From assembly GCF_018860165.1 (NCBI RefSeq), contig NZ_JAHKNG010000021.1, positions 1-59,766 on the forward strand: 59,766 bases of DNA, given 5' to 3'. Origin of the DNA: Paracoccus marinaquae (GTDB lineage: Bacteria; Pseudomonadota; Alphaproteobacteria; Rhodobacterales; Rhodobacteraceae). The notes below the pieces were generated by a model that made no database searches, was not told where the DNA came from, and worked only from the letters and a program-made list of their open reading frames with translations. Every line of letters begins with the position of its first letter. Position 1 is the first letter of the stretch. A program made the translations under genes and the position numbers. Positions 1-10,956 of the stretch are shown in pieces.

Positions 1-60
1 GACGGCTGGGAAACTCTCTCTCAGCCCCTCGAGCCGATGTCCCTTGACCTTGCCGCCTGA
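1..60 (+). CDS. 3' end of a CDS that enters from the left edge
   Basis: Frame 1 is open from the first base and ends at TGA 58-60, giving 19 residues that begin DGWETLSQPLE. The GWETLxxxLE shape resembles the C-terminal helix of SRPBCC/AHSA1-type proteins, which often sit next to WYL or ArsR regulators. The fragment is too short to be sure. It is on the same strand as the next regulator. Confidence 0.35.
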   Translation, partial: DGWETLSQPLEPMSLDLAA

Positions 61-72
61 ACGGAGCCAATT

Positions 73-156
73 TCAAATGCCCGGAGCATGCCGCTCGGCA
101 GTTTCCACCACATTCGCGACACGACCGCTGGCGGGTGCGTGAAAGAGTGTCAGCAT
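73..156 (-). pseudogene. possible glutathione S-transferase N-terminal remnant
   Basis: An ATG at 156 is preceded by a strong Shine-Dalgarno sequence (AAGGAG, 7 nt away). It opens a 27-codon frame starting MLTLFHAPASGRV, which looks like the first beta strand and helix of a glutathione S-transferase. The frame stops at 73 and runs towards the end of an oppositely oriented CDS, so there is no room for a whole GST. I read it as a decayed or truncated gene. A genuine short peptide or a chance frame is also possible. Confidence 0.3.
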
Positions 157-220
157 GTCTTGTCTCCTTGGCTTGCTGCGGCCAAGACTTGGCACAGGAC
201 TGCTGACAGAAAGGGGCAGC

Positions 221-934
221 ATGGCCCGCACCGACCGTCTGATGCGGCTGATGGATGTGCTGCGCCGTCTGCCGGCGCCAGTCACCTCTGCGCGGCTGGC
301 CGAGGAAACCGGCGTGTCCAGGCGCCAGCTTTACCGCGATATCGCCACCCTGCGCGCGGGCGGGGCGCTGATCGATGGCGCGGCGGGGCTGGGCTATACG
401 CTGACCGAGGACCCGGCCCTGCCGCCGCAGAGTTTCAGCCAGCTTGAGATCGAGGCATTGCGGCTGGCCGTCGATGCCCTGGGCCGCATCGGCGATGCCG
501 AGTTGACGGGCGCGGCCCATGACGCGCTGGCACGGATCATCGCTACCCTGCCCGAACGCCAGTCCCGGCAGGCGCTGCATGCCATTACCCGCAGCTTTAC
601 CTCGGGTCCCGACCGGGCGCCGCCCAGCGTCGATCTGGCCGCCATCCGGCAGGCCTGCTGGGATGAGATGGCGCTTGAGATCGACTATACCGATCTCAAG
701 GGCGCGGCAACGCGGCGGGTGATCTGGCCGCTGGGGCTGTCTTATTCGGAACAGACGCTGATGCTGCTGGCGCATTGCCGGCTGCGGATGGACTACCGGG
801 TGTTTCACGTCAACCGTATCGGGGCGCTGCACCAGACCGGACACAGCTTCCGCCCGCGTAGGGTGGCGCTGGTGCGCGACTATGCCGCCACGCGCCGGAT
901 ATCGCCGCCCGATCCCTGCGGCACCGGTGGGTGA
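221..934 (+). CDS. YafY/DeoR-type HTH regulator with WYL domain
   Basis: This 237-residue DNA-binding regulator starts MARTDRLMRLMDVLRRLPAPV. A winged helix-turn-helix follows at about residues 5-60 (LAEETGVSRRQLYRDIATL). A WYL-like region covers about 140-220 and includes the IDYTDLKG and RRVIWPLGL strands. The start at 221 is preferred over the upstream ATG at 155 because it has an AAGGGG ribosome site and begins exactly at the usual family N-terminus. WYL domains sense ligands or nucleic acid, and relatives usually control a neighbouring gene. Here the likely target is the fragment ending at 60 or the GST-like remnant. It converges with the aminotransferase gene, and the two stop codons abut. 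Confidence 0.85.
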   Translation: MARTDRLMRLMDVLRRLPAPVTSARLAEETGVSRRQLYRDIATLRAGGALIDGAAGLGYTLTEDPALPPQSFSQLEIEALRLAVDALGRIGDAELTGAAHDALARIIATLPERQSRQALHAITRSFTSGPDRAPPSVDLAAIRQACWDEMALEIDYTDLKGAATRRVIWPLGLSYSEQTLMLLAHCRLRMDYRVFHVNRIGALHQTGHSFRPRRVALVRDYAATRRISPPDPCGTGG

Positions 935-2323
935 TCAGGCGGCAACCGGGGTGAAGATCGCCGTGGCCGGATCGCAGCGATAGCGATCCAGATGACGCGG
1001 CGCGTTCCGGGCGAGATCGGTCACTGCATCGAGGATTGCGTCGATCTCGGCCTCGGGGGCGGCCCAGCACAGGTTCAGCCGCACGAAGCCGGGCTTCTCG
1101 ATCTCGTCCCCGCGCAGGATCGCGGCGCGCAGCCGGGCGGATTCGGCCTCGTCGATGTCCAGCAGCCGGTGGACATAGGGTCCGGCGCAGGCGCAGCCGC
1201 CCCGCGCCTGAACGCCATACAGATCCGACAGCATCCGCGTGGCCAGTTGCTGATGCACGAAGCCGCCATGACCGTCGCGGACCCGGAAGGACAGGATCGG
1301 CAGGCGTGCCGCGTCCTGATGGCCCAGCATCAGCAGGCCCGGCACATCCGAAAGACGGCGCGCCTTCTGCCACCAGCGCGCGTGGATGGCGTCGATCCGC
1401 GCCTGGCCGATCGCATCCTTCAGCGCAAAGACCATGGCGGCGCGGATATCGCCGATGACATTGGGCGTGCCCCCTTCCTCTCGCGCCTCGACCGCGGTGG
1501 CATAGTCATGTCCGGTCGCATTGACGAAACGGACGGTGCCCCCGCCCGGCAGGGTCGGGCGGTCCGCCACGACGGCATCGCGGCGCAGAAGAGTGACGCC
1601 CGAGGCGCCCGGTCCGCCGATGAACTTGTGCGGCGAGGCGACCACCGCATCCATGCCCAGCCCCAGATCGATCGGCAGATAGGGCGCGCCGCCGGCATAG
1701 TCCCAGACCACCTTCGCGCCGGCATCCTTCAACAACCGCGTCACCGCGGCCACATCGGTCAGCGCCCCGGTCACGTTCGACGCCGCCGAGAAGGATCCGA
1801 CCGCAGGCCCGCCCTTGGCCAGCGCGGTGCGGATCGCGTCCGGATCCGGCCCGCCGCCCGTTGCCTCGGGGATCTCGATCACCCGCGCCCCGCTTTCGCG
1901 CCAGGGCAGGATGTTGGAATGATGCTCATAGGGCCCGATCAGCACCGTCCAGCCCGGCCCGACCCCGAAAAGATGCACCAGCCGGTTCAGCCCCGCCGTG
2001 GCGCCCGAGCCGGTGAAGATCACCGCATGTTCAGGCCCGCCGCCGGTGCAGCGCAGGATCTCGGCCCGCGCCGCCCGGCGCAGCCTGGTCATCATGCCGC
2101 CGCAATGGCTGGCTTCGGTATGGCTGTTGGCATACCAGGGCAGAACCTCCTCCATGATCGCCGTCTCGACCTGCCGCAGCGCCCGGCCCGAGGCGACGTA
2201 ATCGGCATAGATCATCCGTCGCGGCCCGAACGGGCCGTCGATCACCGCATCGTGGCCGATCAATCCGTCATGCAGCGCCTCGATCCCGCCAAGCCGCACG
2301 CGGAACGTGTCGAAGAAATTCAT
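935..2323 (-). CDS. class V PLP-dependent aminotransferase (cysteine desulfurase-like)
   Basis: This is a 462-residue fold-type I PLP enzyme. The lysine that forms the Schiff base is K233 in SPHKFIGG. Upstream are the phosphate-binding FTGSGATAGLN loop (about 103-113) and the aspartate of VVWDYAGG (D208). The layout matches the SufS/CsdA/isopenicillin-N epimerase superfamily, but the substrate is not evident and no Fe-S assembly genes are nearby. The start at 2323 (MNFFDTFRV) has a good AGAGGTGG ribosome site; the frame stays open upstream without coding features. It is divergent from an Lrp-type regulator 88 bp away, which probably controls it. An amino-acid-related role is an inference. Confidence 0.85.
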   Translation of the reverse strand: MNFFDTFRVRLGGIEALHDGLIGHDAVIDGPFGPRRMIYADYVASGRALRQVETAIMEEVLPWYANSHTEASHCGGMMTRLRRAARAEILRCTGGGPEHAVIFTGSGATAGLNRLVHLFGVGPGWTVLIGPYEHHSNILPWRESGARVIEIPEATGGGPDPDAIRTALAKGGPAVGSFSAASNVTGALTDVAAVTRLLKDAGAKVVWDYAGGAPYLPIDLGLGMDAVVASPHKFIGGPGASGVTLLRRDAVVADRPTLPGGGTVRFVNATGHDYATAVEAREEGGTPNVIGDIRAAMVFALKDAIGQARIDAIHARWWQKARRLSDVPGLLMLGHQDAARLPILSFRVRDGHGGFVHQQLATRMLSDLYGVQARGGCACAGPYVHRLLDIDEAESARLRAAILRGDEIEKPGFVRLNLCWAAPEAEIDAILDAVTDLARNAPRHLDRYRCDPATAIFTPVAA

Positions 2324-2376
2324 GCCCACCTCTCTGTTTCCGAAAGGATGACACGATCTCCGGCGATGATTGATTT

Positions 2377-2404
2377 GAATATTGCGGTGATTTCGGCAAA
2401 TATC
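2377..2404. promoter_or_regulatory. candidate Lrp-type operator between divergent genes
   Basis: GAATATTGC (2377-2385) and GCAAATATC (2396-2404) form an imperfect AT-rich dyad, 7 of 9 matching, in the 88-bp spacer between the aminotransferase and the Lrp-family gene. Lrp/AsnC proteins typically bind such sites and regulate a divergent neighbour. The assignment is an inference from position and symmetry. Confidence 0.4.
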
Positions 2405-2411
2405 CGATCGT

Positions 2412-2888
2412 ATGAACGAGAATAGACCGGAAATCGACGAAACCGACCACCGCCTGCTTGCCGCGCTGCAACAGGATGCCAGCCTGTCGCAGCGGCAACT
2501 GGCGGAACGTATCGGCCTGTCACAGAACGCCTGCTGGCGGCGATTGCAGAAGCTGACCGAGGCCGGCATCCTGCAGGGCAGCCGGGCGGTGATCGACGCG
2601 GATCGCGCCGGGCTGCATCTGACGGTTTTCGTGATGATCCGCACGCGCCACCATGATGACGCCTGGGCGCGCCGTTTCCGCGCCCGCGTCGAATCGATCC
2701 CCGAGATCACCGAATTCCACCGCATCGGCGGCGAATGGGATTACATGGCGAAACTGGTGACCACCTCGATGGCGGGCTATGACCGCTGCTACAAGGCGCT
2801 GATCGCCGACATGGATCTGGAGCGGGTCACCGGCGTCTTTTCGATGGAAACCATCTTCGAGGCCCGCCCGCTGCGTCTGCCGCGCTGA
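2412..2888 (+). CDS. Lrp/AsnC family transcriptional regulator
   Basis: This 158-residue regulator is the usual size for the family. An N-terminal helix-turn-helix occupies about residues 10-55 (SQRQLAERIGLSQNACWRR, then LQKLTEAGIL). It is followed by a RAM ligand-binding domain at about 70-150 (ITEFHRIGGEWDYMAKLVT). Family members respond to amino acids and often govern a divergent metabolic gene, so the aminotransferase at 935-2323 is the obvious partner. The product is intact and shows nothing unusual. Confidence 0.92.
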   Translation: MNENRPEIDETDHRLLAALQQDASLSQRQLAERIGLSQNACWRRLQKLTEAGILQGSRAVIDADRAGLHLTVFVMIRTRHHDDAWARRFRARVESIPEITEFHRIGGEWDYMAKLVTTSMAGYDRCYKALIADMDLERVTGVFSMETIFEARPLRLPR

Positions 2889-2915
2889 TCGCCCTCGCGG
2901 CGCCCCTTCGACACC

Positions 2916-2946
2916 AAAGCGCCGGCGGAACAGGGTCCGCCGGCGC
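2916..2946 (-). terminator. hairpin downstream of the first barrel-protein gene
   Basis: GCGCCGGCGGA (2919-2929) pairs perfectly with TCCGCCGGCGC (2936-2946) around a 6-nt loop. Read on the minus strand it is followed by only three Us. It lies between the ends of two convergent genes and probably serves the minus-strand gene. Confidence 0.55.
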
Positions 2947-2967
2947 CAGGAGAGGGATCACAAACGA

Positions 2968-3678
2968 TCAGAAGCGGTAGTTCACGCCCATGCTGACCTT
3001 GTGAAGCTCGGGCTCGAACGTGGCCGAGCTGCCGGCAGTGCCGCGCACGGTCTCGTCGCCGAAGTTCATGTACTCGTAATCGCCGCGCAGCGACCAGTTG
3101 TCGTTCAGCTTGCGCTCGACGCCCAGACCCAGGCTATAGCCGGTGCGGCTGAAGTCGCTGTCGACCATGCCCGCCGCGCCGTTATAGGCGACGTCGAACT
3201 TGCCGTGGGCGACACCGACCGAGCCGTAGACCAGCGTGGCCGGGTTGACCAGATAGCCAAGCTGCCCCTTCAGGCTGACGGCATATTTCATCTCCTGCTC
3301 GGCGGTATAGCCGTTGCTGTCCAGCGAGTCGTCCAGATTGCCGCCCAGCACCGAGCCTTCGACGCCATAGACCCAGTTCTGGTTCTGCCAGCGATAGCCG
3401 GTATGCAGGCCGTACACGGCGCCGTCCATCTCCAGCGAACCGGGCGTGGTCGAGCCGGCGGCGCCATCGACGCGCAGATCCTCGTCCGAGGTCCAGCCAT
3501 AGCCGATCGAGCCACCGACATAGCCGCCGGCCCAATCCGACGGGCTTTCGGGCAGGGCGACCGGGGCCATGACCGGCGCGGGTTCGACCGGCGCGGAGTA
3601 GCCGCCGGCCATGGCGATGCCGGTCATGCCGAGGGTCGCTGCGGACGCAGCCAGAACGAGGGTTTTGCTGATAGCCAT
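2968..3678 (-). CDS. outer-membrane beta-barrel protein (OmpA-like/Omp25 type)
   Basis: This 236-residue exported protein has a signal peptide at about residues 1-24 (MAISKTLVLAASAATLGM, cut near AMA-GGY). A proline-rich linker follows, then an eight-stranded-type barrel starting at WAGGYVGGSIGYGW. It ends in NYRF, the aromatic C-terminus recognised by the BAM machinery. The start at 3678 has an AAGGAAG ribosome site; the longer frame upstream is not needed. The protein at 4169-4942 is a clear relative with the same order of motifs (WxGAYVGGSIGYxxxxDxE, GVExxLN, NxRF), so the two are paralogues. Family members are immunogenic surface proteins of the small OMP_b-brl class; no specific transport role can be read. 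Confidence 0.85.
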   Translation of the reverse strand: MAISKTLVLAASAATLGMTGIAMAGGYSAPVEPAPVMAPVALPESPSDWAGGYVGGSIGYGWTSDEDLRVDGAAGSTTPGSLEMDGAVYGLHTGYRWQNQNWVYGVEGSVLGGNLDDSLDSNGYTAEQEMKYAVSLKGQLGYLVNPATLVYGSVGVAHGKFDVAYNGAAGMVDSDFSRTGYSLGLGVERKLNDNWSLRGDYEYMNFGDETVRGTAGSSATFEPELHKVSMGVNYRF

Positions 3679-4168
3679 GTTGTCTTCCTTTTCTTTCACA
3701 TGCGGCCGTCTGGCCGCTTTGCCGGATGATTGCTTCCGGATGGTTCCGGCCGCCGCGACGCCTGCGGCGGCGAATGGTCGGGCGATGGCAACACCCGGCA
3801 TCCTCCGGGGCGCGGCATCCCGCGCCTCGGACTGTTGACTCAATGTCCTTTTCTCGTGTCTCGATACGTCCCGTGGGACGCACAGTCTCCGCGAAGACGT
3901 GCAGCGCAGCCTTGCCCCGGTTGCCCGGTTGCGTGGCTGTGATCCGTGCCTCGACGGGGATTAGCTAGGCCTGGGGTCGGGGTGGTTCAAGTCACGGATG
4001 CGGGACCGCTCACGGCGACGGATCGCCCGAAAGCCAGCATTTGCTGGCCTGTCAGAGGGGCCTGCTCGCTTTTGGTCAATTTGAGTTGACAGTGTCGTCG
4101 CGTCAGAACGACGAAAAACGGCCGGCAACAAGCTTGCCGGCCGTGACAAACATGCCCGAAAGCGCCGA
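3679..4168. other. 490-bp intergenic region between the two barrel-protein genes
   Basis: No convincing coding frame is seen. It holds the ribosome site and leader of the downstream barrel gene and a strong intrinsic terminator (4114-4144) of the upstream one. The first gene therefore appears to have its own promoter somewhere in about 3700-4100. The central part is G+C rich with no clear -35/-10 pair. Confidence 0.6.
4114..4144 (-). terminator. intrinsic terminator of the second barrel-protein gene
   Basis: On the minus strand ACGGCCGGCA pairs with TGCCGGCCGT (4118-4127 and 4135-4144, 7-nt loop), followed by five Us (AAAAA at 4114-4118 on the plus strand). It lies 25 bp after the stop codon of the 4169-4942 gene. 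Confidence 0.85.
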
Positions 4169-4942
4169 TCAGAAGCGGAAATTCAGACCCAGTTTCAGGT
4201 TGTGGTTCTCGGGCGTGGCGCGGGTCACGCCGCCATCAACGGCGAGGTCCCCAAAGGTCACGTCTTCCTTGCCGAAGTTCCGGTACTGCCATTCCGCGAA
4301 CATCGACAGCCTTTCGTTCAACTGGCGCTCAACGCCAACGCCCAGCGAATAGCCGGTTGCGGTGTAACCTTCGCTGATCGTTTCCGAAAAAGCGCCGATC
4401 GCGCCGGTCACGGTGTAGTCGAAATCGCCGCGCACGATGCCGGCGGTCCCGTAAACGAGGGTTCCGGGCCTGACGATGTAACCGGTCTTCATCTGCAGGC
4501 CGATGGCATAGTTCTGTTCGGATTCCACGGTGGCGGAGAAGGTGTCGTCGTCATCATCGGTCTCGCTTACCGAGAACTCATCGTCGATGGCGCCGCCTTC
4601 GATCCACAGTTCCGGGCCGAACACCCAGTTGTTGCGCTGCCAGCGATAGCCGACATGCACGGCAGCATTCACGCCGCTGATCTCAAGATCGCCGATATTG
4701 GTGTCGCGGCCGATCATCTCACCATCCTCGTAATAGTCGAAGCCGACCTCGTCATCGCCGCCAAAGGCATAGCCGATCGAGCCGCCGACATAGGCGCCCG
4801 ACCAGTCCGACACCACTGGCGCGACCGGGGCGACGACCGCCGGGGTTTCGACCGGAGCCACGAAGCCGCCGGCGAGGGCAGAGCCGGCCGCCGTGACAAA
4901 GGCGCCGACGGTCGAGATGGAGAGAATGGATTTTCTGTTCAT
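4169..4942 (-). CDS. outer-membrane beta-barrel protein, paralogue of 2968-3678
   Basis: This 257-residue protein has a signal peptide (MNRKSILSISTVGAFVTAAG, cut near ALA-GGF), a proline/valine-rich linker and a barrel beginning WSGAYVGGSIGYAFGGDDE. It ends NFRF, again the BAM-type C-terminus. Compared with its paralogue it has a longer acidic loop near residue 125 (SETDDDDDTF) that should be surface exposed. The gene has its own terminator at 4114-4144. It may be a tandem duplicate or a separately acquired copy; divergence between the two is substantial. Confidence 0.85.
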   Translation of the reverse strand: MNRKSILSISTVGAFVTAAGSALAGGFVAPVETPAVVAPVAPVVSDWSGAYVGGSIGYAFGGDDEVGFDYYEDGEMIGRDTNIGDLEISGVNAAVHVGYRWQRNNWVFGPELWIEGGAIDDEFSVSETDDDDDTFSATVESEQNYAIGLQMKTGYIVRPGTLVYGTAGIVRGDFDYTVTGAIGAFSETISEGYTATGYSLGVGVERQLNERLSMFAEWQYRNFGKEDVTFGDLAVDGGVTRATPENHNLKLGLNFRF

Positions 4943-5124
4943 GGTTCGGGACCCCCGATGAAATCTATGGCGGCGCGGACGAAATCATGGCGTGCGCCGA
5001 TAACTGCGCCGGATAATACCGGCCAGTTATCGCAGCAGGCAATGTGACAATCGAGACAAGTGTCCTGAGCGCGCAGATTCGTTGAAAAGCGCGACACTTC
5101 TACAACATCAGCGGGACGGCAGGC

Positions 5125-7704
<2,580 letters not shown>

Positions 7705-7727
7705 TCACGACGACGGATGAGGTTGCA

Positions 7728-9254
7728 ATGAAGTGGTTCAGGGCGGTTCTGGCCTTGCTGCCGGTACTGGCGGTGCTGTGGTTCGCAGGGCGGATGATCT
7801 TCCCCGTTCCCGATGTGTCGGGGCGCGACATCGAGGCCGCGCTGGCGCCTGACGGCAGCATGGCACTGGGGGCGCAATCTGCCCGGCTTTCGGCGGCCCA
7901 TCCGGGTCAAAGCGGGGTCGCGCCGCTGGCCTCGGGCCATGCCGCATTGCGAAGCCGGCTGGTTCTGGCCGACAGCGCCCAGGGCTCGATCGACGCCATG
8001 TACTACATCTGGCATGAGGATGTTTCGGGCACGCTACTTCTGGACGCCTTGCGCCGGGCGGCCGAGCGCGGGGTCCGGGTGCGGCTGTTGCTGGACGACA
8101 ACGGCATCGCGGGGCTGGACCAGACGCTTGCGGCCCTGAACGCGATGCCGAATTTTTCTGTCCGGCTGTTCAATCCCTCGACCGTGCGAAAGCCCAAGAT
8201 GCTGGGCTATGCGCTCTATCCGCTGCGCATGAACCGCCGGATGCACAACAAGGCCTTCATCGTTGACGGGGCCGCGGCCATCGTCGGCGGGCGCAATATC
8301 GGCGACGAATATTTCGCACTGGGTGACGCGCCGGCCTATCTTGATCTGGATGTTCTGGGCACGGGCGAGGTGGTTGCGGATACGGTGGCGGTGTTCGACG
8401 AATACTGGAACAGCGAGCCGGTTCTGGCGCTTGAGCAGGTGATCCCGGGTGAAGGCGATCTGAGCGGGTTCGAGGCGGCGTTGCAGGCCGCGCGCGAGGA
8501 TATCCTGGCCGGACCCGGCGCGGATCCGGTCGCCGCAGAACAGTTTGGCCGGGGCGAGCTTGTTCTGGACTGGACCGATGTTCAGGTGGTCGCGGATGAT
8601 CCGGCCAAGGGCATGGGCCAGATCACGCGCGATCAGCTGATGATCACGCGACGGGGGCAGATCCTCGGCATGATCGACAGCAATCTGGACCTGATCTCGG
8701 CCTATTTCGTGCCGGGCAAGGCCGGGGCCGCCTTCTTTTCCCGTCTGGCACAGGAAGGCCGCGAGGTTCGCATCCTGACCAATTCATGGGAGGCGACGGA
8801 TGTGCCGATGGTTCATGCCGGCTATGTCAAATACCGCCGCGAATTGCTGGAGGCCGGGGTCAAGCTGTATGAGCTGCGCCCCGACAAGGACGGCCCCCGG
8901 CCTGCACAGGGGCCGGGGCCGTTCGGCTCGTCGGAAAGCTCGCTGCATGCCAAGACCTTCGCCGTCGACGACGCGCGCGTGTTCATCGGCTCGTTCAATT
9001 TCGACCCGCGCTCGGCTCTGCTGAATTGCGAGATGGGATTTCTGATCGACAGTCCCGAAATTGCCGCGGCGGGCACCGAGGCGCTGACGAACAAGCTGAT
9101 CACACGCAGCTATCAGCCGGTTCTGGAGGGCGGCGACATGGTCTGGCGCAGCAGCGGGACGGACGGGCCGCTGGACCGCGAACCGGGCCTTGGGTTTCTG
9201 GACCGCATCAAGGTCTATGTGCTGAACCTGCTGCCGATCGAATGGCTGCTTTAA
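7728..9254 (+). CDS. phospholipase D-family phosphatidyltransferase (ClsC/YmdC-like)
   Basis: This 508-residue membrane-anchored enzyme has an N-terminal hydrophobic segment at about 4-23 (FRAVLALLPVLAVLWFAG). Two HKD phosphodiesterase motifs follow: MHNKAFIVDGAAAIVGGRN near residue 180 and LHAKTFAVDDARVFIGSFN near 410. Having two HxK(x)4D motifs is the hallmark of cardiolipin synthases and related phosphatidyltransferases. The size and the spacing fit ClsC/YmdC better than the shorter nucleases. It probably makes or remodels cardiolipin at the inner membrane. The head-group acceptor cannot be read from sequence. The gene overlaps the end of the convergent lysE-type gene by 4 bp. Confidence 0.82.
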   Translation: MKWFRAVLALLPVLAVLWFAGRMIFPVPDVSGRDIEAALAPDGSMALGAQSARLSAAHPGQSGVAPLASGHAALRSRLVLADSAQGSIDAMYYIWHEDVSGTLLLDALRRAAERGVRVRLLLDDNGIAGLDQTLAALNAMPNFSVRLFNPSTVRKPKMLGYALYPLRMNRRMHNKAFIVDGAAAIVGGRNIGDEYFALGDAPAYLDLDVLGTGEVVADTVAVFDEYWNSEPVLALEQVIPGEGDLSGFEAALQAAREDILAGPGADPVAAEQFGRGELVLDWTDVQVVADDPAKGMGQITRDQLMITRRGQILGMIDSNLDLISAYFVPGKAGAAFFSRLAQEGREVRILTNSWEATDVPMVHAGYVKYRRELLEAGVKLYELRPDKDGPRPAQGPGPFGSSESSLHAKTFAVDDARVFIGSFNFDPRSALLNCEMGFLIDSPEIAAAGTEALTNKLITRSYQPVLEGGDMVWRSSGTDGPLDREPGLGFLDRIKVYVLNLLPIEWLL

Positions 9255-9886
9255 CCCGCCAGCAGTTGTCCCAATGCGATCACGCAACCCACCGCGATCA
9301 GCAGCCCGCCCGAGACCAGGTTCATGCGTCGCAGCCCCTGCGGTGTGGCCAGTTTCGCGCGGGCGGCCGCCACCACGGCGCCCATGGCGAGGTTCAGGCA
9401 GAAGGGGATCAGCGCCGACATCGCCACGATGACGCCCACGTCGCGGGAGGTCAGCCGGGCGACATCGAAGAATCCCGGCAGCACGCCGACATAGAACAGC
9501 GCCGCCTTCGGGTTGCCGGTGATCGCCAGAAGCCCGGCCGAGAAGCCGGCCCAACGCCCGCGCCGGGTCAGCCGTGAATCGCGCGCGACCGGGTCCTTGG
9601 CGTGACCCAGCAACGCAAGCCCCATGCCGACAAAAACCACCGCCGCGACCCAGCGCAATACCTCCATCAGCAGCGCGCTTTGATGGACCACCACCGCCAG
9701 CCCGAAGATCGCCACCAAGGGCCAGAGCATGTCGCCGATGGCGACGCCCACCGCCAGCGGCCAGACACCGCGGAATCCCGAGGCCAGCGCGCGGGCCATG
9801 ATCGCCACCCAGACCGGGCCGGGCGTCAGCCAGATCGCGACCATCGCGCCCGCATAGAGCCAGATCGATTCCGGGGTCAGGGTCAT
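9251..9886 (-). CDS. LysE/RhtB family amino-acid exporter
   Basis: This 211-residue inner-membrane protein has about six hydrophobic segments. Its N-terminus (SIWLYAGAMVAIWLTPGP then VWVAIMARAL) carries the PGP motif typical of LysE/RhtB exporters. Conserved GFSAGLLAITGNPKAALFYV follows at about residues 112-131. The length is normal for the family. Its ATG overlaps the recF stop by 4 bp, so it is probably translated with dnaN-recF as a tail gene. The exported amino acid is unknown. Its position inside a replication operon is most likely a passenger arrangement. Confidence 0.88.
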   Translation of the reverse strand: MTLTPESIWLYAGAMVAIWLTPGPVWVAIMARALASGFRGVWPLAVGVAIGDMLWPLVAIFGLAVVVHQSALLMEVLRWVAAVVFVGMGLALLGHAKDPVARDSRLTRRGRWAGFSAGLLAITGNPKAALFYVGVLPGFFDVARLTSRDVGVIVAMSALIPFCLNLAMGAVVAAARAKLATPQGLRRMNLVSGGLLIAVGCVIALGQLLAG

Positions 9887-10956
9887 TCGCTTTCCTCCGC
9901 GCGCGAGGCGCCATCCTGCTTGGCTATGGCCAGCCGGCGCGCGCGCCGGCCGAAATCGGTGAACAGTTCCGGCCCGGTGCCGGTCAGCAATGTCTGGGCG
10001 GGCAGGGCGATGATCCGGTCATAGAGGGCCGCGCGCCGCTCGGCATCCAGATGCGCCGCCACCTCGTCCAGCAACAGCACGACGGCTTGGTCCGAGAGCG
10101 CGCGCGCATTGGCGAGGATCAGCGACAGCAGCAGCGCCTTCTGCTCACCGGTCGAGGACAGGGCCGCGGGCATGTCCTGCGGTCCCCAGAACGCGCCCAG
10201 ATCGGCGCGATGCGGGCCGGTCAGGCTGCGGCCGGCGGCCAGATCGCGCGACCGCATCGCCGCCAGCCGCGCGGCGATACTGTCCGCCTCGGCGTCGTCG
10301 GCCTGCCCCTCGCCGGGCAGCAGGCGCAGGCGGGCGGCGGGAAAGTCGCCCCCCTCCTGCGCCGCCATGATCGCGGCCAGCGCGGCCAGTCGATTGCGGG
10401 TCAGCGCCGCGCCGGTGTCGGCCATCTGCGCCTCGAGCGCACGATACCAGCCGGGATCCGAAATCTGGTCCTTCAGAAGCCGGTTCCGTTCCCGCATGGC
10501 CTTGTCATAGGCCAGCGCCTGTTCAGCATGATCGGGAAACAGGCTCAGCGTGACCCGGTCCAGAAAGCGGCGCCGTGCCTCGGGCGGGTCGGTCCACAGC
10601 CGGTCCATCGCCGGGACCAGCCAGATCACCCGAAGCAGCCGTCCAAGCGCCGTCTGCGGCGCCGGCTTGTCGTCGATCAGAACGCCGCGCGGCTGTCCGG
10701 GCAGTGCAGCGGTTTCGACCGGATGATCACCGATCCGCGCGCGGATGCGCCAGCCCGCGCCCTTGCCCTGCCGCGCCTGATCGGGCACCGGCACACCGCG
10801 CAGACCCCGCCCCGGCGCCAGCATCGAGACGCCTTCGAGGATATTGGTCTTGCCCGAGCCGTTCGGGCCGAAGATCGCCAGAGGGCGCCGGTCCAGATCC
10901 AGGTCCAGCCGCGGCCAGGACCGGAACTGTGCCAGCGACAGTTTGGAAAGCGTCAC
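9883..10956 (-). CDS. recF: DNA replication and repair protein RecF
   Basis: This 357-residue SMC-like ATPase loads RecA at single-stranded gaps with RecO and RecR. The Walker A motif FGPNGSGKTN is at about residues 29-38. The ABC-type signature LSSTGEQKALLLSLIL is near 263, and the Walker B VVLLLDEVAAHLD near 292. The ATG at 10956 overlaps the dnaN stop by 4 bp, and the stop overlaps the lysE-type start by 4 bp, so the three genes look like one translationally coupled operon. Confidence 0.97.
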   Translation of the reverse strand: MTLSKLSLAQFRSWPRLDLDLDRRPLAIFGPNGSGKTNILEGVSMLAPGRGLRGVPVPDQARQGKGAGWRIRARIGDHPVETAALPGQPRGVLIDDKPAPQTALGRLLRVIWLVPAMDRLWTDPPEARRRFLDRVTLSLFPDHAEQALAYDKAMRERNRLLKDQISDPGWYRALEAQMADTGAALTRNRLAALAAIMAAQEGGDFPAARLRLLPGEGQADDAEADSIAARLAAMRSRDLAAGRSLTGPHRADLGAFWGPQDMPAALSSTGEQKALLLSLILANARALSDQAVVLLLDEVAAHLDAERRAALYDRIIALPAQTLLTGTGPELFTDFGRRARRLAIAKQDGASRAEESE

